Notes: generated by a model from the sequence alone, not told the origin. A stretch of 64,000 nucleotides of DNA from Pectinophora gossypiella (GCF_024362695.1 NC_065423.1:2721001-2785000); one strand, 5' to 3'. Counted from the stretch's first letter, positions 1 to 10,090 are shown. A program made the numbers and translations.

Positions 1-18
1 TCTGATAATCTCTCATCT

Positions 19-38
19 CTGTGTGGTTTACCACACAG
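19..38. repeat. Short perfect hairpin
   Basis: Two 8-bp perfectly complementary arms (CTGTGTGG / CCACACAG) flank a 4-base TTTA loop. It lies at the window edge, so any parent element continues outside. It could be the terminal hairpin of a small mobile element, but no other boundary is visible. Confidence 0.4.
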
Positions 39-40
39 GG

Positions 41-570
41 CCTCGCAAATTGGACATCATTAAAGATACCAATACAAATTGAATACACGCTTAATATAAG
101 ACCTATTGTGGTATTTCTAATACTTAGCGTCAATTGCAAGTATTTTGCTATCAAATATAACTTAGGTGCGATCGACCAATCATGATCGTCGTAGGTGACG
201 ACATCGGAGTTCGCGATTGGTCAACCGCACATTTGATGTCTTCGAAATGTCAAGTCAAATTACCTTTCCACATTCGCAGGCCAGTAATGGAGACATAGGT
301 AAAGACTTTATTTGTAAAATGGTTTGGGTAACGAGTTGCTGATGCGTTCATAATATATCAATATGACCAACATGTATACATAACACGTACTTACTACAAG
401 TTGCCAAAATTAGAAATAGAGTTGTCACAATCTTATTCATGATTCTAACCTAAGGCTTAAGTTACTAGAGTTTTCAACCACAAGTTGCCAAAATTAGAAA
501 TATTAATAAACTACACAACCCACTAGACTAACTGAGACTTGACTGTAGACTTGGCTTACTTAAGTTACAA
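41..570. other. AT-rich stretch, nothing recognised
   Basis: I see no supported reading frame or repeat here. The phrase CAAGTTGCCAAAATTAGAAAT occurs near 398 and again near 481, which is a short local duplication. Confidence 0.4.
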
Positions 571-574
571 TTCT

Positions 575-690
575 ATTTTAACCGACTTCAAAAAAAGAAG
601 GATGTTCTCAATTCGTCGGTATCTATTTTTATGTATGTTCTCCGATTACTCGAAGACAACTGGACGGATTTGGAAAATTATTATTTTTTA
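575..690 (+). repeat. Dispersed repeat starting 'ACCGACTTCAAAAAAAG'
   Basis: The phrase TTTTAACCGACTTCAAAAAAAG, followed by 'ctcaattcgtcggtat', resembles a dispersed repeat I associate with lepidopteran genomes. A second truncated start lies at 32452-32488. Its class is not clear from the sequence. Confidence 0.5.
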
Positions 691-696
691 TTTAGA

Positions 697-913
697 AACA
701 ATTTTCAGAAAAGAATATTTTTTTAAGTTTTTTGACACTTAAACTAATTTCAATATTTACAGCAATCAATTACTTATTTTTGGAGTTGGCGCCAGCTCAA
801 CTATTAATTACTCCGGAACTGACTCCAAAAATAATTTATTTACTTATTGAAATTAGTTTTAGTGTTAAAATATTGCATAAATAAAAAATAAATTTTCTTT
901 TCTGAAAATTGTT
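697..913. repeat. Foldback (inverted-repeat) element
   Basis: The outer arms AACAATTTTCAGAAAAG (697-713) and CTTTTCTGAAAATTGTT (897-913) are complementary. Inner arms pair GACACTTAAACTAATTTCAA with TTGAAATTAGTTTTAGTGTT, and TTATTTTTGGAGT with ACTCCAAAAATAA. The whole 217 bp folds into one long imperfect hairpin, typical of a foldback MITE. No protein is encoded. Confidence 0.65.
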
Positions 914-1179
914 GCAGATATTAAATTTAGGTAACATTTGTGTTTTGTTGTATCATATTATGTAAATACTTATAAAAATTATTTTCCACTTTTTAGTTTC
1001 TGTGTGTTTTTCTAATGCGCTTTATTGTGTTTGTTTTGTAGTTAAAGATTTTTTAGGTGGTATTTTGTATTTAAAAAGCGTAAATTTTCGACGTAACGTA
1101 TTTTTGATTTGCTGCATATTATTATATCTGAACACGTCGACACACCGGCGGGGTATCGGGGTCCTGAAGTGTCTCAGCT

Positions 1180-1350
1180 ATACATACATAAACTCACGCC
1201 CGTTATCCCTAATGGGGTGGGCAGAGCCACAAGTAATCAAAGACAACTTGCAGCCACTGTTGATACGATGTCTTAAGCTGGATATGATGAACCTTATGGT
1301 GATAAGGGATCAGCCTATCGCCCATAACATTAGTCCATCATGTCTCAGCT
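1180..1350 (-). repeat. Dispersed repeat fragment (family also at 13.3 and 30.6 kb)
   Basis: It contains 'gtaatcaaagacaacttgca' and 'gggatcagcctatcgcccat', shared with 30612-30785 in the same orientation and with 13330-13500 in the opposite one. The short reading frame through it is incidental. A related piece is at 21960-22050. The class is unknown; a degenerate retroposon is most likely. Confidence 0.55.
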
Positions 1351-1457
1351 ATACATTGTCGAATTAGTAAGAAACGAAAAACGAATGAAATACATTCAGC
1401 CAATCTTGAAAAATCACTTGAAATAATGTTCAACAACATTATGTTTTTATAAGCGAA

Positions 1458-1721
1458 CTAGCGACCCGCCCCGGCTTCGCTCGGGTGCAATGCTGAGGAA
1501 AAAATAAAATTATTTACGACATCAAATTAAAAACCTCAAAAATAACAGTATTTCTCCACTATTTAATGGATGTTATTATACATATAAACCTTCCTCTTGA
1601 ATCACTCTATCTATAAAAAAAAAACCGCATCAAAATCCGTTGTGTAGTTTTATAGATTTAAGCGTACATAGGGATATAGGGACAGAAAAAGCGACTTTGT
1701 TTTATACTATGTAAGTAGTGA
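1458..1721 (-). mobile_element. Non-autonomous Helitron (family A)
   Basis: On the minus strand it starts TCACTAC, continues with 'cgctttttctgtccctat' and ends with a CCCG/CGGG hairpin followed by GGGTCGCTAG. TC at the 5' end, a subterminal hairpin and a CTAG end are Helitron hallmarks. The same family occurs at 11205-11604 and 36901-37159. At about 264 bp it carries no Rep/helicase and would depend on an autonomous partner. Confidence 0.75.
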
Positions 1722-2035
1722 TTTTAGTCTCGGATTCTACGTCTAAATAACAGCTTAGCTACTCAACAGTATTAGTTAATCAGTCATCACAACACTGTCT
1801 TGTATCACCACCACCCAATTGCTCAAAACATGGGCGTCACCCATCAGTCTTCAATCCTCATGTACTGGTAAATCCATGTTGCTGTCTCTAGTCTGAGGTG
1901 TGCAGAGAAAGTGGGTTGAGGTGTCGTTGAAGTGCTGGGGCGTTGTCTGGTGTTGCATTAATAACTGGCTGGATTGACAACTAGATTTTAGGAGCAGGCT
2001 CTGTGGTCCATGGTGGTGGTAGGCACTGTGGTCCT
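1722..2035. other. No feature recognised
   Basis: I found no reading frame, tandem repeat or copy of a family seen elsewhere. It contains a GGTGG-rich patch near 2010-2025. Confidence 0.35.
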
Positions 2036-2039
2036 GGTA

Positions 2040-2181
2040 CAGTCATGAGCAATATAATGTACCCACTTTAGGACTCTGTCGCACTAACATATTTGACATT
2101 TAGTGAGACTTACAGTTCAATTTGTCAAAAAAGTTAATGTGACGTGGTACCAAAGTGTACACATATTAATGCTCGTGACCG
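2040..2181 (-). mobile_element. 142-bp TA-target MITE (family M1)
   Basis: The ends CAGTCATGAGCA and TGCTCGTGACCG form an inverted repeat and are flanked by TA (2038-2039, 2182-2183). Full copies are at 7811, 8363, 11257, 30460 and 38075, with partial ones at 11126, 14310 and 55815. TA duplications and short inverted ends point to mobilisation by a Tc1/mariner-type transposase. No coding capacity. Confidence 0.85.
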
Positions 2182-2278
2182 TACACCGGCAAGCGAAGCT
2201 TTTGTGAAGCAAACAAACGGGGAGCGCCGCGCCGGTTCCAGGCTTGCACCAATGAGTTATTAATTTATGTTCATTAAC

Positions 2279-2600
2279 GGCCTCCGTGGTCCAGTGGTTG
2301 AGCGTTGGGCTCACGATCCGGGGAACCCGGGTTCAAATCCCGGTGGGGACATATCACAAAAAATACTTTGTGATCCCTAGTTTGGTTAGTACATTACAGG
2401 CTGATCACCTGTTTGTCCGAAAGTAAGACGATCCGTGCTTCCTAAGGCACGTTAAGCCGTTGGTCCCGGTTACTACTTACTGATGTAAGTACGTAGTCGT
2501 TACATGAGTCATGTCAGGGGTCTTTAGCGGCTCAATAGTAGCCCTCACAAGGGTTGATAAAGTTGGTAATCCACCTGACAAACCACACGATAGAACATGA
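2279..2600 (+). mobile_element. tRNA-derived SINE, family SINE1
   Basis: The head is tRNA-like: an A-box region TGGTCCAGTGG (from 2287) and B box GGTTCAAATCC (2330-2340) for RNA polymerase III. A unique body follows ('aagccgttggtcccggttac') and a tail ending CCACACGATAGAA. It is inserted in repeat X, with an imperfect duplication of ATTTAYGTT. Other copies or pieces are at 3.4, 21.2, 24.5, 27.1, 35.3, 46.0, 51.4, 58.7, 61.3 and 62.7 kb. It is not a functional tRNA because the acceptor stem does not close. Confidence 0.8.
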
Positions 2601-2669
2601 TTTACGTTAAGAGCAGTTTTCAATTAACACAGTCGGCTCGACCATTTCACACGGTGATACTTCTCACCA

Positions 2670-2918
2670 CCACACCGCTGAGCACCTGATAAATGATTAT
2701 CACGTGCTCAGTGGTGAAGGAAAACATCGTGAGGAAACTTACATACTAGAGAAATGCATTTTCGGAGATATGTGACCTAACCTGTATTGGGCTGTTTTCC
2801 CTTCGCGGGTTAGAAGATCAGACAGGCAGTCGCTTCTGTAAAAAACCGGACCTGTCAAATCTTCAGGTTAGGTAAGCGGACCCTGGGAAAAACGGGATAA
2901 TTCTAGGGAGATGATGAT
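2670..2918 (+). mobile_element. SINE2, 5'-truncated copy
   Basis: It contains the SINE2 body phrases 'gattatcacgtgctcag', 'acatcgtgaggaaac', 'gacctaacctgtattggg' and 'tcaaatcttcaggttagg', ending GGATAATTCTAGGGAGATGATGA. The full family, with its tRNA-like head, is best seen at 26522-26790. The GATGATGA end resembles LINE tails in this window. Confidence 0.75.
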
Positions 2919-3363
2919 CACGTTGGTGTAACAGAAAGCTCGGTGAAGTGTGGGTACTTAGTTCATCTCGATGTATTGGTGATGCCTTATGTATGTTAAC
3001 TTTCATTTGAATTCATGATACAAGCACGATTTTTGCGTTATCTAAATAGTTAATAACATTTGCGTGTAGATAACACCTGAAATTATGAACGTACAAAAAC
3101 TGCTTGGTGAGAATCAAGACGTCAAAGTAGACTAACCAGACTACAGACAGACCTAAGCGGTCGGGCAGCGATTAAACAATTATTTGTTTTTTATAGACAC
3201 AGACTAGAAAGTGAAATAGACTGGTAGGCATTAAAAAAAAAAGAATATCCGTTTCTTGCCTTTTCTACGGGGTACATCCATCGCAAGATGAACTCCTATT
3301 CCTATCCGCTTCTATTCTTCTTTTTCTATTCTTCTTCTTTTCTTTCTTGAGTCCTATTCTTCT

Positions 3364-3435
3364 CTCGTGTGGGTTGAGAGGTGGATTACCAAACTCATCA
3401 ACTCTTTGTCAGGGCCGCCAAAGGCCCATAACGTG
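3364..3435 (-). mobile_element. SINE1 3'-end fragment
   Basis: The reverse-strand SINE1 tail is recognised by 'gtgtgggttgagaggtggattacca' and 'agggccgccaaaggccc'. Head and body are missing. A second tail fragment occupies 3600-3664. Confidence 0.55.
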
Positions 3436-3599
3436 ACTCATGTAACGACTACTCTCGTTCCCTCTACTACTCTACCCGCCTCCCTCTAACTCTACCTCTG
3501 TTACCTCTGTTCCACTCTTAGTCCCCTAAGAACGAGACATAGAGGGATGAGGGATAAGAATACGAGTCCATCATTACGTCGTGTTATTTTCAGTATCTA

Positions 3600-3775
3600 T
3601 CATCGTGTGGGCTGTGAGGTGGAGTACCAACCTCATCCACCCTGGTGTCAGGGTTATTATTGAACCATCATTCCGCACTGACCGCGTGATGGTTTAAGGC
3701 CCGATCTCCCTATCCATCCATAGGGAAGGCCCGTGCCCCAGCAGTGGGGACGTTAATGGGCTGGTGATGATGAGG
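3600..3775 (+). mobile_element. SINE1 tail fused to 3' half of the tRNA/5S SINE
   Basis: Bases 3600-3664 are a reverse SINE1 tail. Bases 3661-3775 carry the 3' half of the family seen at 25619-25917 ('taaggcccgatctccctat', 'cccagcagtggggacgttaa'), ending GGTGATGATGAGG. Only the tail of each family is present, so this is two overlapping insertions or a recombination product. Confidence 0.6.
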
Positions 3776-4474
3776 GACTTTCCAGGCTACGTTCATCAAA
3801 AAGAATATAGATGGCGCTGTACAGCTTAAACGTGACAATTACGAAACCACGTGATATCAATCATCTATATAATCCAAACATGAATTCTCACTACCATAAC
3901 AACTTCAGAATTAGGTTACAAAGCCAACTCAAAAATTAACTTAGATCAACATTTGTCTCGTTCCGCCTCGTTACTCGCCACGCATGGAAGAGCAGGACAG
4001 CATATAATAATAGAGCATTTTCTTTACGTAAGCCTCATAAATCATACGATGACGTAACAGGAGAAAGCGAGACAAAAAACTGACGAGAGATTGAACAGGT
4101 GGGAATTGATGGGATCTCCATAAAATAGGTAGAGAGTTATGTTGACTATGCGAATGTGAGATTCAAGTTGAAAGGTGTCACACTAGACAATGGCTTTGTT
4201 TACTTAGGTACATAACTGCATGTATTGATGTATATTATGTTAGCTTGCATGCATAAATCTTGCTAGGGCAAATAGCCAGAGAATGTCAGAAAGTTGCAGT
4301 CAATTTTAATAGGCATGTCTTAATACCTATCCAATCCACGTTCATCATTGGCTACAGCATCTGTATGTATAGTAGATGAATGTTGCAGCACTTTTAAGTC
4401 TACGGGTTCCCTCATCGCCGTCGATGACTATAGAGCCATACAACGTGTTATATAGAGTGTGAGAACTGCAAGGT
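3776..4474. other. Mostly unassigned, with one SINE2-related patch
   Basis: Bases 3835-3930 contain 'gaaaccacgtgatatcaatc', shared with 25165-25245 and 63780. I see nothing else supported. Confidence 0.35.
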
Positions 4475-4485
4475 AGGACCCCCAT

Positions 4486-4828
4486 TTTATTTTTTTGACG
4501 TGTTTTTTTGTAGATTTGCCGCAGATGGCATTAACTACTTGGCCGGACAAATGGGGAGCGCTGAAGGCTCTCACCCGGTACAACGTTTAAGACAACAGAC
4601 CTGGGTGCCCAGTTGGGCTCGGCTCAGGGCGCCGTCTGAGAGGAAAAAATATTTGAAAGAATTTATCGACCCTAGGGGGTCGATAGCGATAAGCGCTGAA
4701 TGAGGGAAATCGTCGACCACGCCGGCGGGGTCGGTATCGGGGTCCTGAATTGTTTGGTGTCGCGAGCTGATTGGCTGCCTCTATGGCTAGAGTAATCGGG
4801 TCCTCGGAATCGTATATTACGTCCTTTG
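4486..4828 (-). mobile_element. Poly(A) retroposon (family P), complete insertion with target duplication
   Basis: An 11-bp direct repeat AGGACCCCCAT flanks it exactly (4475-4485 and 4829-4839). On the minus strand it ends in poly(A), seen here as a T run from 4486. Minus-strand translation of the 5' part gives a frame conserved with 60914-61096, including TPNxSGPRYRPR, RGRRFP and SAYRY. In most copies it stops just after PTRVD and is followed by about 240 bp of untranslated sequence. This is the signature of a 5'-truncated LINE 3' end. Other copies are at 4840, 10020, 13735, 24905, 31619, 42468, 56195, 60732 and 61435. Confidence 0.75.
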
Positions 4829-4839
4829 AGGACCCCCAT

Positions 4840-5430
4840 ACCACCCCGGCGTGGTCAAAGATTTCCCTCATTCAGCGCCTACCGCTATCGTCCCACTAAG
4901 GTCGATTAATTATTTCAAAAATAATCCTCTCAGATGTCGCCCTGAGGTGAGGTTCGCGGCTAACTGGGCACTGTTAGGGTTGGGGTGTAAGATTCCTAAT
5001 GGCTGTGAGGGCTGGTTATCTGAGGCTAAGGCTGAGATGAAAACGTCCAGAGAATGCAAAACTCACTGAATTTAATTAAAATTCGTACAAAAAATATGTT
5101 TACATTACAGTAGTTAAATGGAGAGCAAGAACGGAAGTGAAGAGACAAAATGTTGACACAGTAATGAAAATATGATATTGCTGCATGAGCAATAAGGCCG
5201 CCTGTTGTGCTTTTCTGTATATGTTGTCCTCTGTATTTTGTGTCTGTTATTGTGCTCAATAAAGTATTTTATCTATCTACGAATTTAATGTTGGGGTTGC
5301 CAATAGGCACTCTCAGGCCTGTTGTGTTAATTTTTGTACAGGGTGAGAGCCCTCAGCGCTCTCCATTTGTCCGGCCAAGCAGTTAATGCCATTTGTGGCA
5401 AATCTACAATAAGTCACGTCAAAAAAAGGA
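4840..5430 (+). mobile_element. Older family P retroposon, interrupted
   Basis: This is the same family in the opposite orientation, running from 'ccggcgtggtcaaagatttc' to a poly(A) end near 5428. The younger copy 4486-4828 landed inside it: the duplicated AGGACCCCCAT is itself family P sequence. A second interruption (about 4985-5295) contains a different LINE 3' end. Confidence 0.65.
5080..5282 (+). mobile_element. LINE 3'-UTR fragment ending AATAAAGTATTTT
   Basis: It carries 'gagcaataaggccgcctgt', then 'gctcaataaagtattttat' and a short CTATCTA-type tail. The 'caattaagccgcctat' stretch at 51900-51980 is a diverged relative. No coding part remains. It interrupts the older family P copy. Confidence 0.55.
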
Positions 5431-6060
5431 TGCAAGTCAAACAAACAAGTTCTAAACTGATGATCTATGTTATTATCTTTGGGCTATCTCAGAATGGTTC
5501 TAGTAATCTTGGGATGTTCAGTGAAATCTAAATTTAGGACCTGTATGATTGAGAAACCATTAGGATTCATGATTAGGTCGGTCCTCAAATAATTTTGCGC
5601 CTAATTACCCCTGCTTCCAATACAACACTTGTAAAATCAAAGTTCTGCCTCATCCAATCAAGATAATTACTGGTTTATTTCTAGACATGTTGAACACAGT
5701 TTTCTGTGCACTCAGGCGCATCCATTGCAATTTGGAGACTTGCGTGTTTAAACGTAACTTAGTGCCATGCAAACATTAAAAAAAAAGGTAAAAGAAACTT
5801 ATATGCGTTTTTAGGTCTATTGTTTCTTAGATAAGTATATAATTAAGATGATGGAATATTCTTTAGAAGTCTTCCGGAATACTTTCATTATCGTAATATT
5901 AACGATCGCATCAGCAAAATCCTTGATGGCTGAGTTCAGGGAAGGCGTGGCTGACATCGTAGTATCACGGCTTCAAACCACTGAATTCGATTTTATTAGT
6001 TTGAATTCATGTTTGGATCATAGTTAATTGATATCAGGATTTGTTCCCAGTAATGGCAAT
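5431..6060. other. Mostly unassigned
   Basis: A SINE2-related phrase (AATTCATGTTTGGATCATAG) is at 6005-6024 after 'aaccactgaattcgatttta'. Otherwise I see no reading frame or family match. Confidence 0.35.
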
Positions 6061-6065
6061 GTAGA

Positions 6066-6345
6066 ATAGAATACAAATTGTTTATTATAAAAGAACGCCA
6101 CACACAAAAAGAAAACAATAACATCATTTAAAATTTTCACAAGACAACTACAAAGAAGCAAAACGGATGTTCGTCGAAATGATCATAAGGTGGTGGTGGA
6201 CGTCTTGAGATAAAACCTCGTCCTCCGCCTCTGAATAGTACTGACAGTTACTGCTGCCCTCTGTCAGGTTCCAGGTTCAGTCCCTGTGACTTGCCCCTTC
6301 AGTCCTGCATTGCCGTACCGATGGCTCCCATCATCGCCTCTACAC
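6066..6345 (-). mobile_element. LINE tail next to a SINE-X body fragment
   Basis: Bases 6066-6140 ('tttattataaaagaacgcc') look like a reverse LINE 3' end. Bases 6215-6345 match the body of SINE-X at 59155-59290 ('cctccgcctctgaatagtac', 'attgccgtaccgatggctcc'). The GATGAT end of SINE-X is missing. Confidence 0.5.
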
Positions 6346-6625
6346 ATCTATAACACTATCCTTCCTATTACGCGCTTCATCATCCCCCTTTTCCCAGTAG
6401 TCTTACCGAGTAGTCTTACCAGTTGAACTACTGGGAATTTCCTTCCCAACAGACTTACTGAATAGGGGATTTCATCTACGAGATTTCAAAAAAAAAAAAC
6501 ATCACGTTACACTTTCTATAGCTTTGAAGAATTTTTAACTTTAAAATTTACCGCTTAGTACTTAAGTACCATTATTGTATTATTATATTTTCCATATGAC
6601 ATGTAATATAACTATTACGAAATAA

Positions 6626-6652
6626 ATGAATATGAATATGAATATGAACATG
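6626..6652 (+). repeat. ATGAAT/ATGAAC short tandem repeat
   Basis: About four units of a hexamer (ATGAAT with one ATGAAC) run in tandem. The frame starting here encodes MNMNMN only because of the repeat. Confidence 0.7.
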
Positions 6653-7104
6653 ATACTAACTACTAAGCGGATGCTCGATAATTTGACAAATTTTCGCAAA
6701 ACCATCCAAGCGAGTCCGTCTCCAGTTTGGCGACGTGCGTGCGCGCAGGTAACATTGTTACTACTTTACACGGTAGCAACGCGACTTTTTTTTGGGAACT
6801 CCGTAATAGACAGGTACTTTTTAGCTGTACAGTAATGGTTGATTGGATAATGATTGTTCACAAATACATTTATGTATGAGCTATCAATACACGTCTCATA
6901 ATCTGGACACTTTTTATCAATCGGAGAGGAGGATATTATGTATTGTATACCACACACCGGACACAACACATTCATACACAATACCTCACACCAAAGTTCA
7001 TGATTTAAATTAGTGGAAATTCATAAATAAGTTAATTTGATTTTTTTCTTTTGCCCATTTGTGGGTCAAGCTAAGATCATAAGACCATGCTGCCTAGTCT
7101 TCAG

Positions 7105-7214
7105 TATAAATAAGTTAAATAGAAAAAAAGAAAACTTTTTTGTCAGTTTTCGATCTGTCTTTATTTAGTCATCAGAATTTCAATTTATCTTTGACCTAGG
7201 AAACTACCCAATTA
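7105..7214 (+). mobile_element. Partial 'GACGTCA' MITE (family M3)
   Basis: It keeps only the right half of family M3: 'ataagttaaatagaaaaa', 'gatctgtctttatttagt' and 'ctttgacctaggaaactacc'. The half with the TGACGTCA palindrome and the 'ggctagtttccaactag' end is absent. Confidence 0.65.
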
Positions 7215-7808
7215 CGTTGAATAAATTCTGATTTCCGTATGGACGCCTAGGCCTTTTTCTACTCTCTTCAGGCTATCTTGTTTTCATGTATAGTATTCCA
7301 GTAATTTTAATACTTTTTTACTGTCTCGATAAACAAAAACTTGATACTATGTAACATTATGTGCACATCAACAGAGTAATTTAACTCTCGTTATAACGCA
7401 TGCAAAGTTACGTAAAAGGGTTCGAAAGTAAAATTTGATTACAGGTTTAACATGCTATTTTGATGGTTTACTATCGTATATTTACCTATATTAAGGAAAT
7501 ATAAAAAGATGGTATACTCAATACTCAATTGTTTATTGCATTCCATGTAGTACAATTCCATGAAGATATTACCAGTGACATAAATGTGGGATATAGAAAT
7601 AACACGGGATATTTTAAATATCTTTACCCCTTACATTTTACCAAAATCCTCTAACCCGACCGACATCGTACCATAGACTCGCCTTTCTTACTTTTTAAAA
7701 CTGCCTTACGTCCATCTTTTATACCATAAACAATCAAATTCCCATTCATTATCCTTCCATAGTATTCTCACTTTTCTACATAAATTTACGTAAAGATAAT
7801 GCTATAGG
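7215..7808. other. AT-rich, nothing recognised
   Basis: No coding frame longer than chance and no match to families elsewhere in the window. Confidence 0.35.
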
Positions 7809-7810
7809 TA

Positions 7811-7949
7811 CGGTCACGAGTAATATGTATATACTTTGAAACCATGTCACGTTAACTTTTTTGACAAATTTAACCATAAGCCTTATTAAATGTCAAATAT
7901 GATAGTGCGACAGGGTTCTAAAGCGGGTACATGATTTTACTCATGATTG
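7811..7949 (+). mobile_element. MITE family M1
   Basis: It starts CGGTCACGAG, ends CTCATGATTG and is flanked by TA on both sides. Several substitutions against the 142-bp copies make it one of the older members. Confidence 0.8.
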
Positions 7950-8039
7950 TACTTACTTTTAAATAAGTAATTCATGTCTTTACTTAGCCCTAGTGTTACG
8001 TGAACAATGATGTTCCGTTCGCGGAAATGTTACCGTTTT

Positions 8040-8340
8040 GGGAACGTTCCTCGCAGTAAAAACGCGCAAAATTTACGTGAAAAGAGCTTTATTACCTAAC
8101 CTTTAGCACATATCACCTATAATGAAGTATTTCTTTCAGCCTGCGGATTAGTTACAGGGGACCCATTTTATGGTTTTTTGTGTAGTATTGGACGCAGCGC
8201 CATCTCGGATTGTTCAATATAAGGTCCGGGACTATCGACTCGCTATCTTTGTACATGAAAGAACAATATAAGAAAAAAAAAGCAGCCAGTATCCTATTAA
8301 AGAGTTTTTACATCAGGAACATTCTCACTTTGGTTACATT
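8040..8340. other. Diverged repeat sharing phrases with 25.3-26.1 kb
   Basis: 'gagctttattacctaacctt' near 8085 and 'ggaacattctcactttggtt' near 8317 resemble the duplicated block at 25274-25600 and 25917-26115. Boundaries are not visible. Confidence 0.4.
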
Positions 8341-8362
8341 CCTGGGACGGCGCTTCACTGTA

Positions 8363-8504
8363 CGGTCACGATCATTAATATGTATACACTTTGGTACCAT
8401 GTCACATTAACTTTTTTGACAAATTGAACTGTAAGTCTCACTAAATGTCAAATATGTTAGTGCGACGGAGTCCTAAAGTGGGTACATTATATTGCTCATG
8501 ACTG
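8363..8504 (+). mobile_element. MITE family M1, full length
   Basis: 142 bp with inverted ends CGGTCACGAT / CTCATGACTG and TA on both sides (8361-8362, 8505-8506). It is nearly identical to 38075-38216. Confidence 0.85.
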
Positions 8505-9115
8505 TACGTGAACATTCAAAATTCGAACTAAAAATTAACAATAGGCTAATAACCTCCTGTAACTGACGAAATCATATTTACATCAGACCTTAAAATGTTA
8601 AAAACAAAAGCCATACACTGCGTAGAAACTACGTAGATGATATTCACATCTGATCAAATATTGATATTTTCATTTTACAGCGTAGATGTAGGTACATAGT
8701 ATAATTTTCTTCAGTCTTCAGTACCGTGAGCGACTCATAAGTAGTGTGAAATAATGTTATTTTAAAAATAATTCGAGTTATTTCTTATTAATAATTTTAT
8801 TTCAATTTCACTAAATCTTTGATTTGAGAGAGGATTACAGTTGAAGTGTGTTTTTTTATGGTGCTGTCAAATTGAGGGTATTCTTCAATATGGGATTAAG
8901 GTGCAGTTCTAAATCGAGGTAGGTAGGTTATATATGTTTTTTCCGTTAAAAATATGATCTGAAGCAACATTATCTTCTGTTTCGTTCGACTGTATGTATC
9001 CGAAAGGTTATGTCCTTATTCTGTAATAGTTTCATTATACCTGCTTGTATCTTAGGCATACCTGAATCCACACACATTACACTTGCTGGCGTTTCGGGCT
9101 AGTTTTTTTTAAAGA
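8505..9115. other. No feature recognised
   Basis: AT-rich anonymous sequence with no supported frame or repeat. Confidence 0.35.
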
Positions 9116-9117
9116 AC

Positions 9118-9275
9118 ATCTAGGGCCCTGTGCCGAGGTTTTTCTTGCAGCTTCTTTTCCCCGGCTATACAGGTTGTGAGAAGCTGCAGTAGTTTTAGGC
9201 GGATGAGACGTTCATTATGTAAAAATTGACGATTCAAAGTATGTTACCTACTGAATAAAGATATTTTTGAATAAT
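9118..9275 (+). mobile_element. LINE 3' end ending AATAAAGATATTTTTGA
   Basis: The order 'gggccctgtgccgaggtttt', 'gagaagctgcagtag', 'atgagacgttcatta', 'gaataaagatatttttga' resembles a CR1/L2-type insect LINE 3'-UTR as I recall it. No coding sequence is retained. Confidence 0.5.
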
Positions 9276-9396
9276 GGCCTGTAAGCCGCTAGATTTTTTT
9301 AATAAGTAAAACAATACCTAATAATACCTAGTTAAGGTTCTTTTATAACTATTTTCTTTTATTTGGTGCAATAAAGTATATTTGTATTCGTATAAC
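9276..9396 (+). mobile_element. LINE 3'-UTR ending TGCAATAAAGTATATTTG
   Basis: It shares 'taccTAGTTAAG..TCTTTT', 'ctattttctt' and 'TGCAATAAAGTATATTTGTAT' with 23870-23975 and with the interrupted copy around 31586-31935. Confidence 0.55.
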
Positions 9397-9429
9397 TAAA
9401 TAGAACACATCGGACACTCCAAGTATATC

Positions 9430-9650
9430 GATTTTGTGTTCGAATTCATGTTTGGATCATAAATGATTATCACGTGCGCAGCCGTGAATGAAAACATCGT
9501 AAAGGAACCCATATTCCCGAGAATAGCCTTTTTGAAGGTATGTGACCTAACCTGTATTGGGCTGGTTTTCCCTTCGCGGGTTGGAAGGTCAGACAGGCAG
9601 ACACTTCTGTAGAAAACCGGACCTGTCAAATCTTCAAGTTAGGTTGGCGG
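9430..9650 (+). mobile_element. SINE2, head and tail missing
   Basis: It matches 'ttcatgtttggatcataaatgattatcacgtg' (two separate phrases) and continues through 'cgcgggttggaaggtcagac' to 'cttcaagttaggt'. The tRNA-like head is absent. Confidence 0.7.
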
Positions 9651-9847
9651 AAAATATCCGAAAACTGTCAAGTAGTTTATTGGGATATAGGTCGTGTAAT
9701 TGTGTTAATAAAGTTAGTTATAGAATGAAATATGGCTCACCGGAATAAGGAGGCGAGTTAATGGTCGCAACAAAATGTTTACACCGTCTGACCGCATTCC
9801 GGGCAAATGTCCGTTCAGTCCCTTTTACCGAGTACATTTTCATTGCT

Positions 9848-9955
9848 ATCTATCCAGCCGTGGTAGCCCAGTCGGAAGAACTCTTGGCTCTCACTATAAG
9901 GTCGCAGGTTCAAATCTACGTTTTTGTTGAAGAAAATCAAATCAGGAAGCCTAAG
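9848..9955 (+). mobile_element. SINE2 head fragment (tRNA-like)
   Basis: 'CCGTGGTAGCCCAGTCGG' and 'GGTCGCAGGTTCAAATC' match the RNA polymerase III A and B box regions of the SINE2 head at 26524-26590. The body is missing. Confidence 0.65.
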
Positions 9956-10019
9956 CTCTAAGTTTTTAAAGATTCCCCACAATACCTACAGTATCCGTTT
10001 TTTTAATAGACTACAATCC

Positions 10020-10079
10020 ACCACAGCGCTTCAGCGCTCCTCATTTTTGTGCGGCTAAGTAGTTGATGCCATTTGCGGC
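10020..10079 (+). mobile_element. Family P retroposon fragment
   Basis: It contains 'cttcagcgctcctcattttt' and 'gatgccatttgcggcaaatt'. The sequence resumes at 10363 after a LINE insertion (10091-10351), so this older copy was the target. Confidence 0.6.
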
Positions 10080-10090
10080 AAATTAACAAT

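Larger units (their letters stand above)
2195..2990 (+). repeat. Repeat X copy split by two SINE insertions
   Basis: The pieces at 2195-2278, about 2605-2668 and 2919-2990 align in order with the uninterrupted copy at 34985-35215 (shared phrases 'caatgagttattaatttat', 'agcagttttcaat', 'ctcggtgaRgtgtgggtac'). SINE1 (2279-2600) and SINE2 (about 2670-2918) interrupt it. A reverse copy lies at 48943-49085. The family is probably retroposon-derived. Confidence 0.6.

Noticed and set aside
6766..6981. 71-codon minus-strand frame with cysteines
   Set aside because: The cysteines do not form a spaced zinc-finger pattern and nothing upstream supports a gene.
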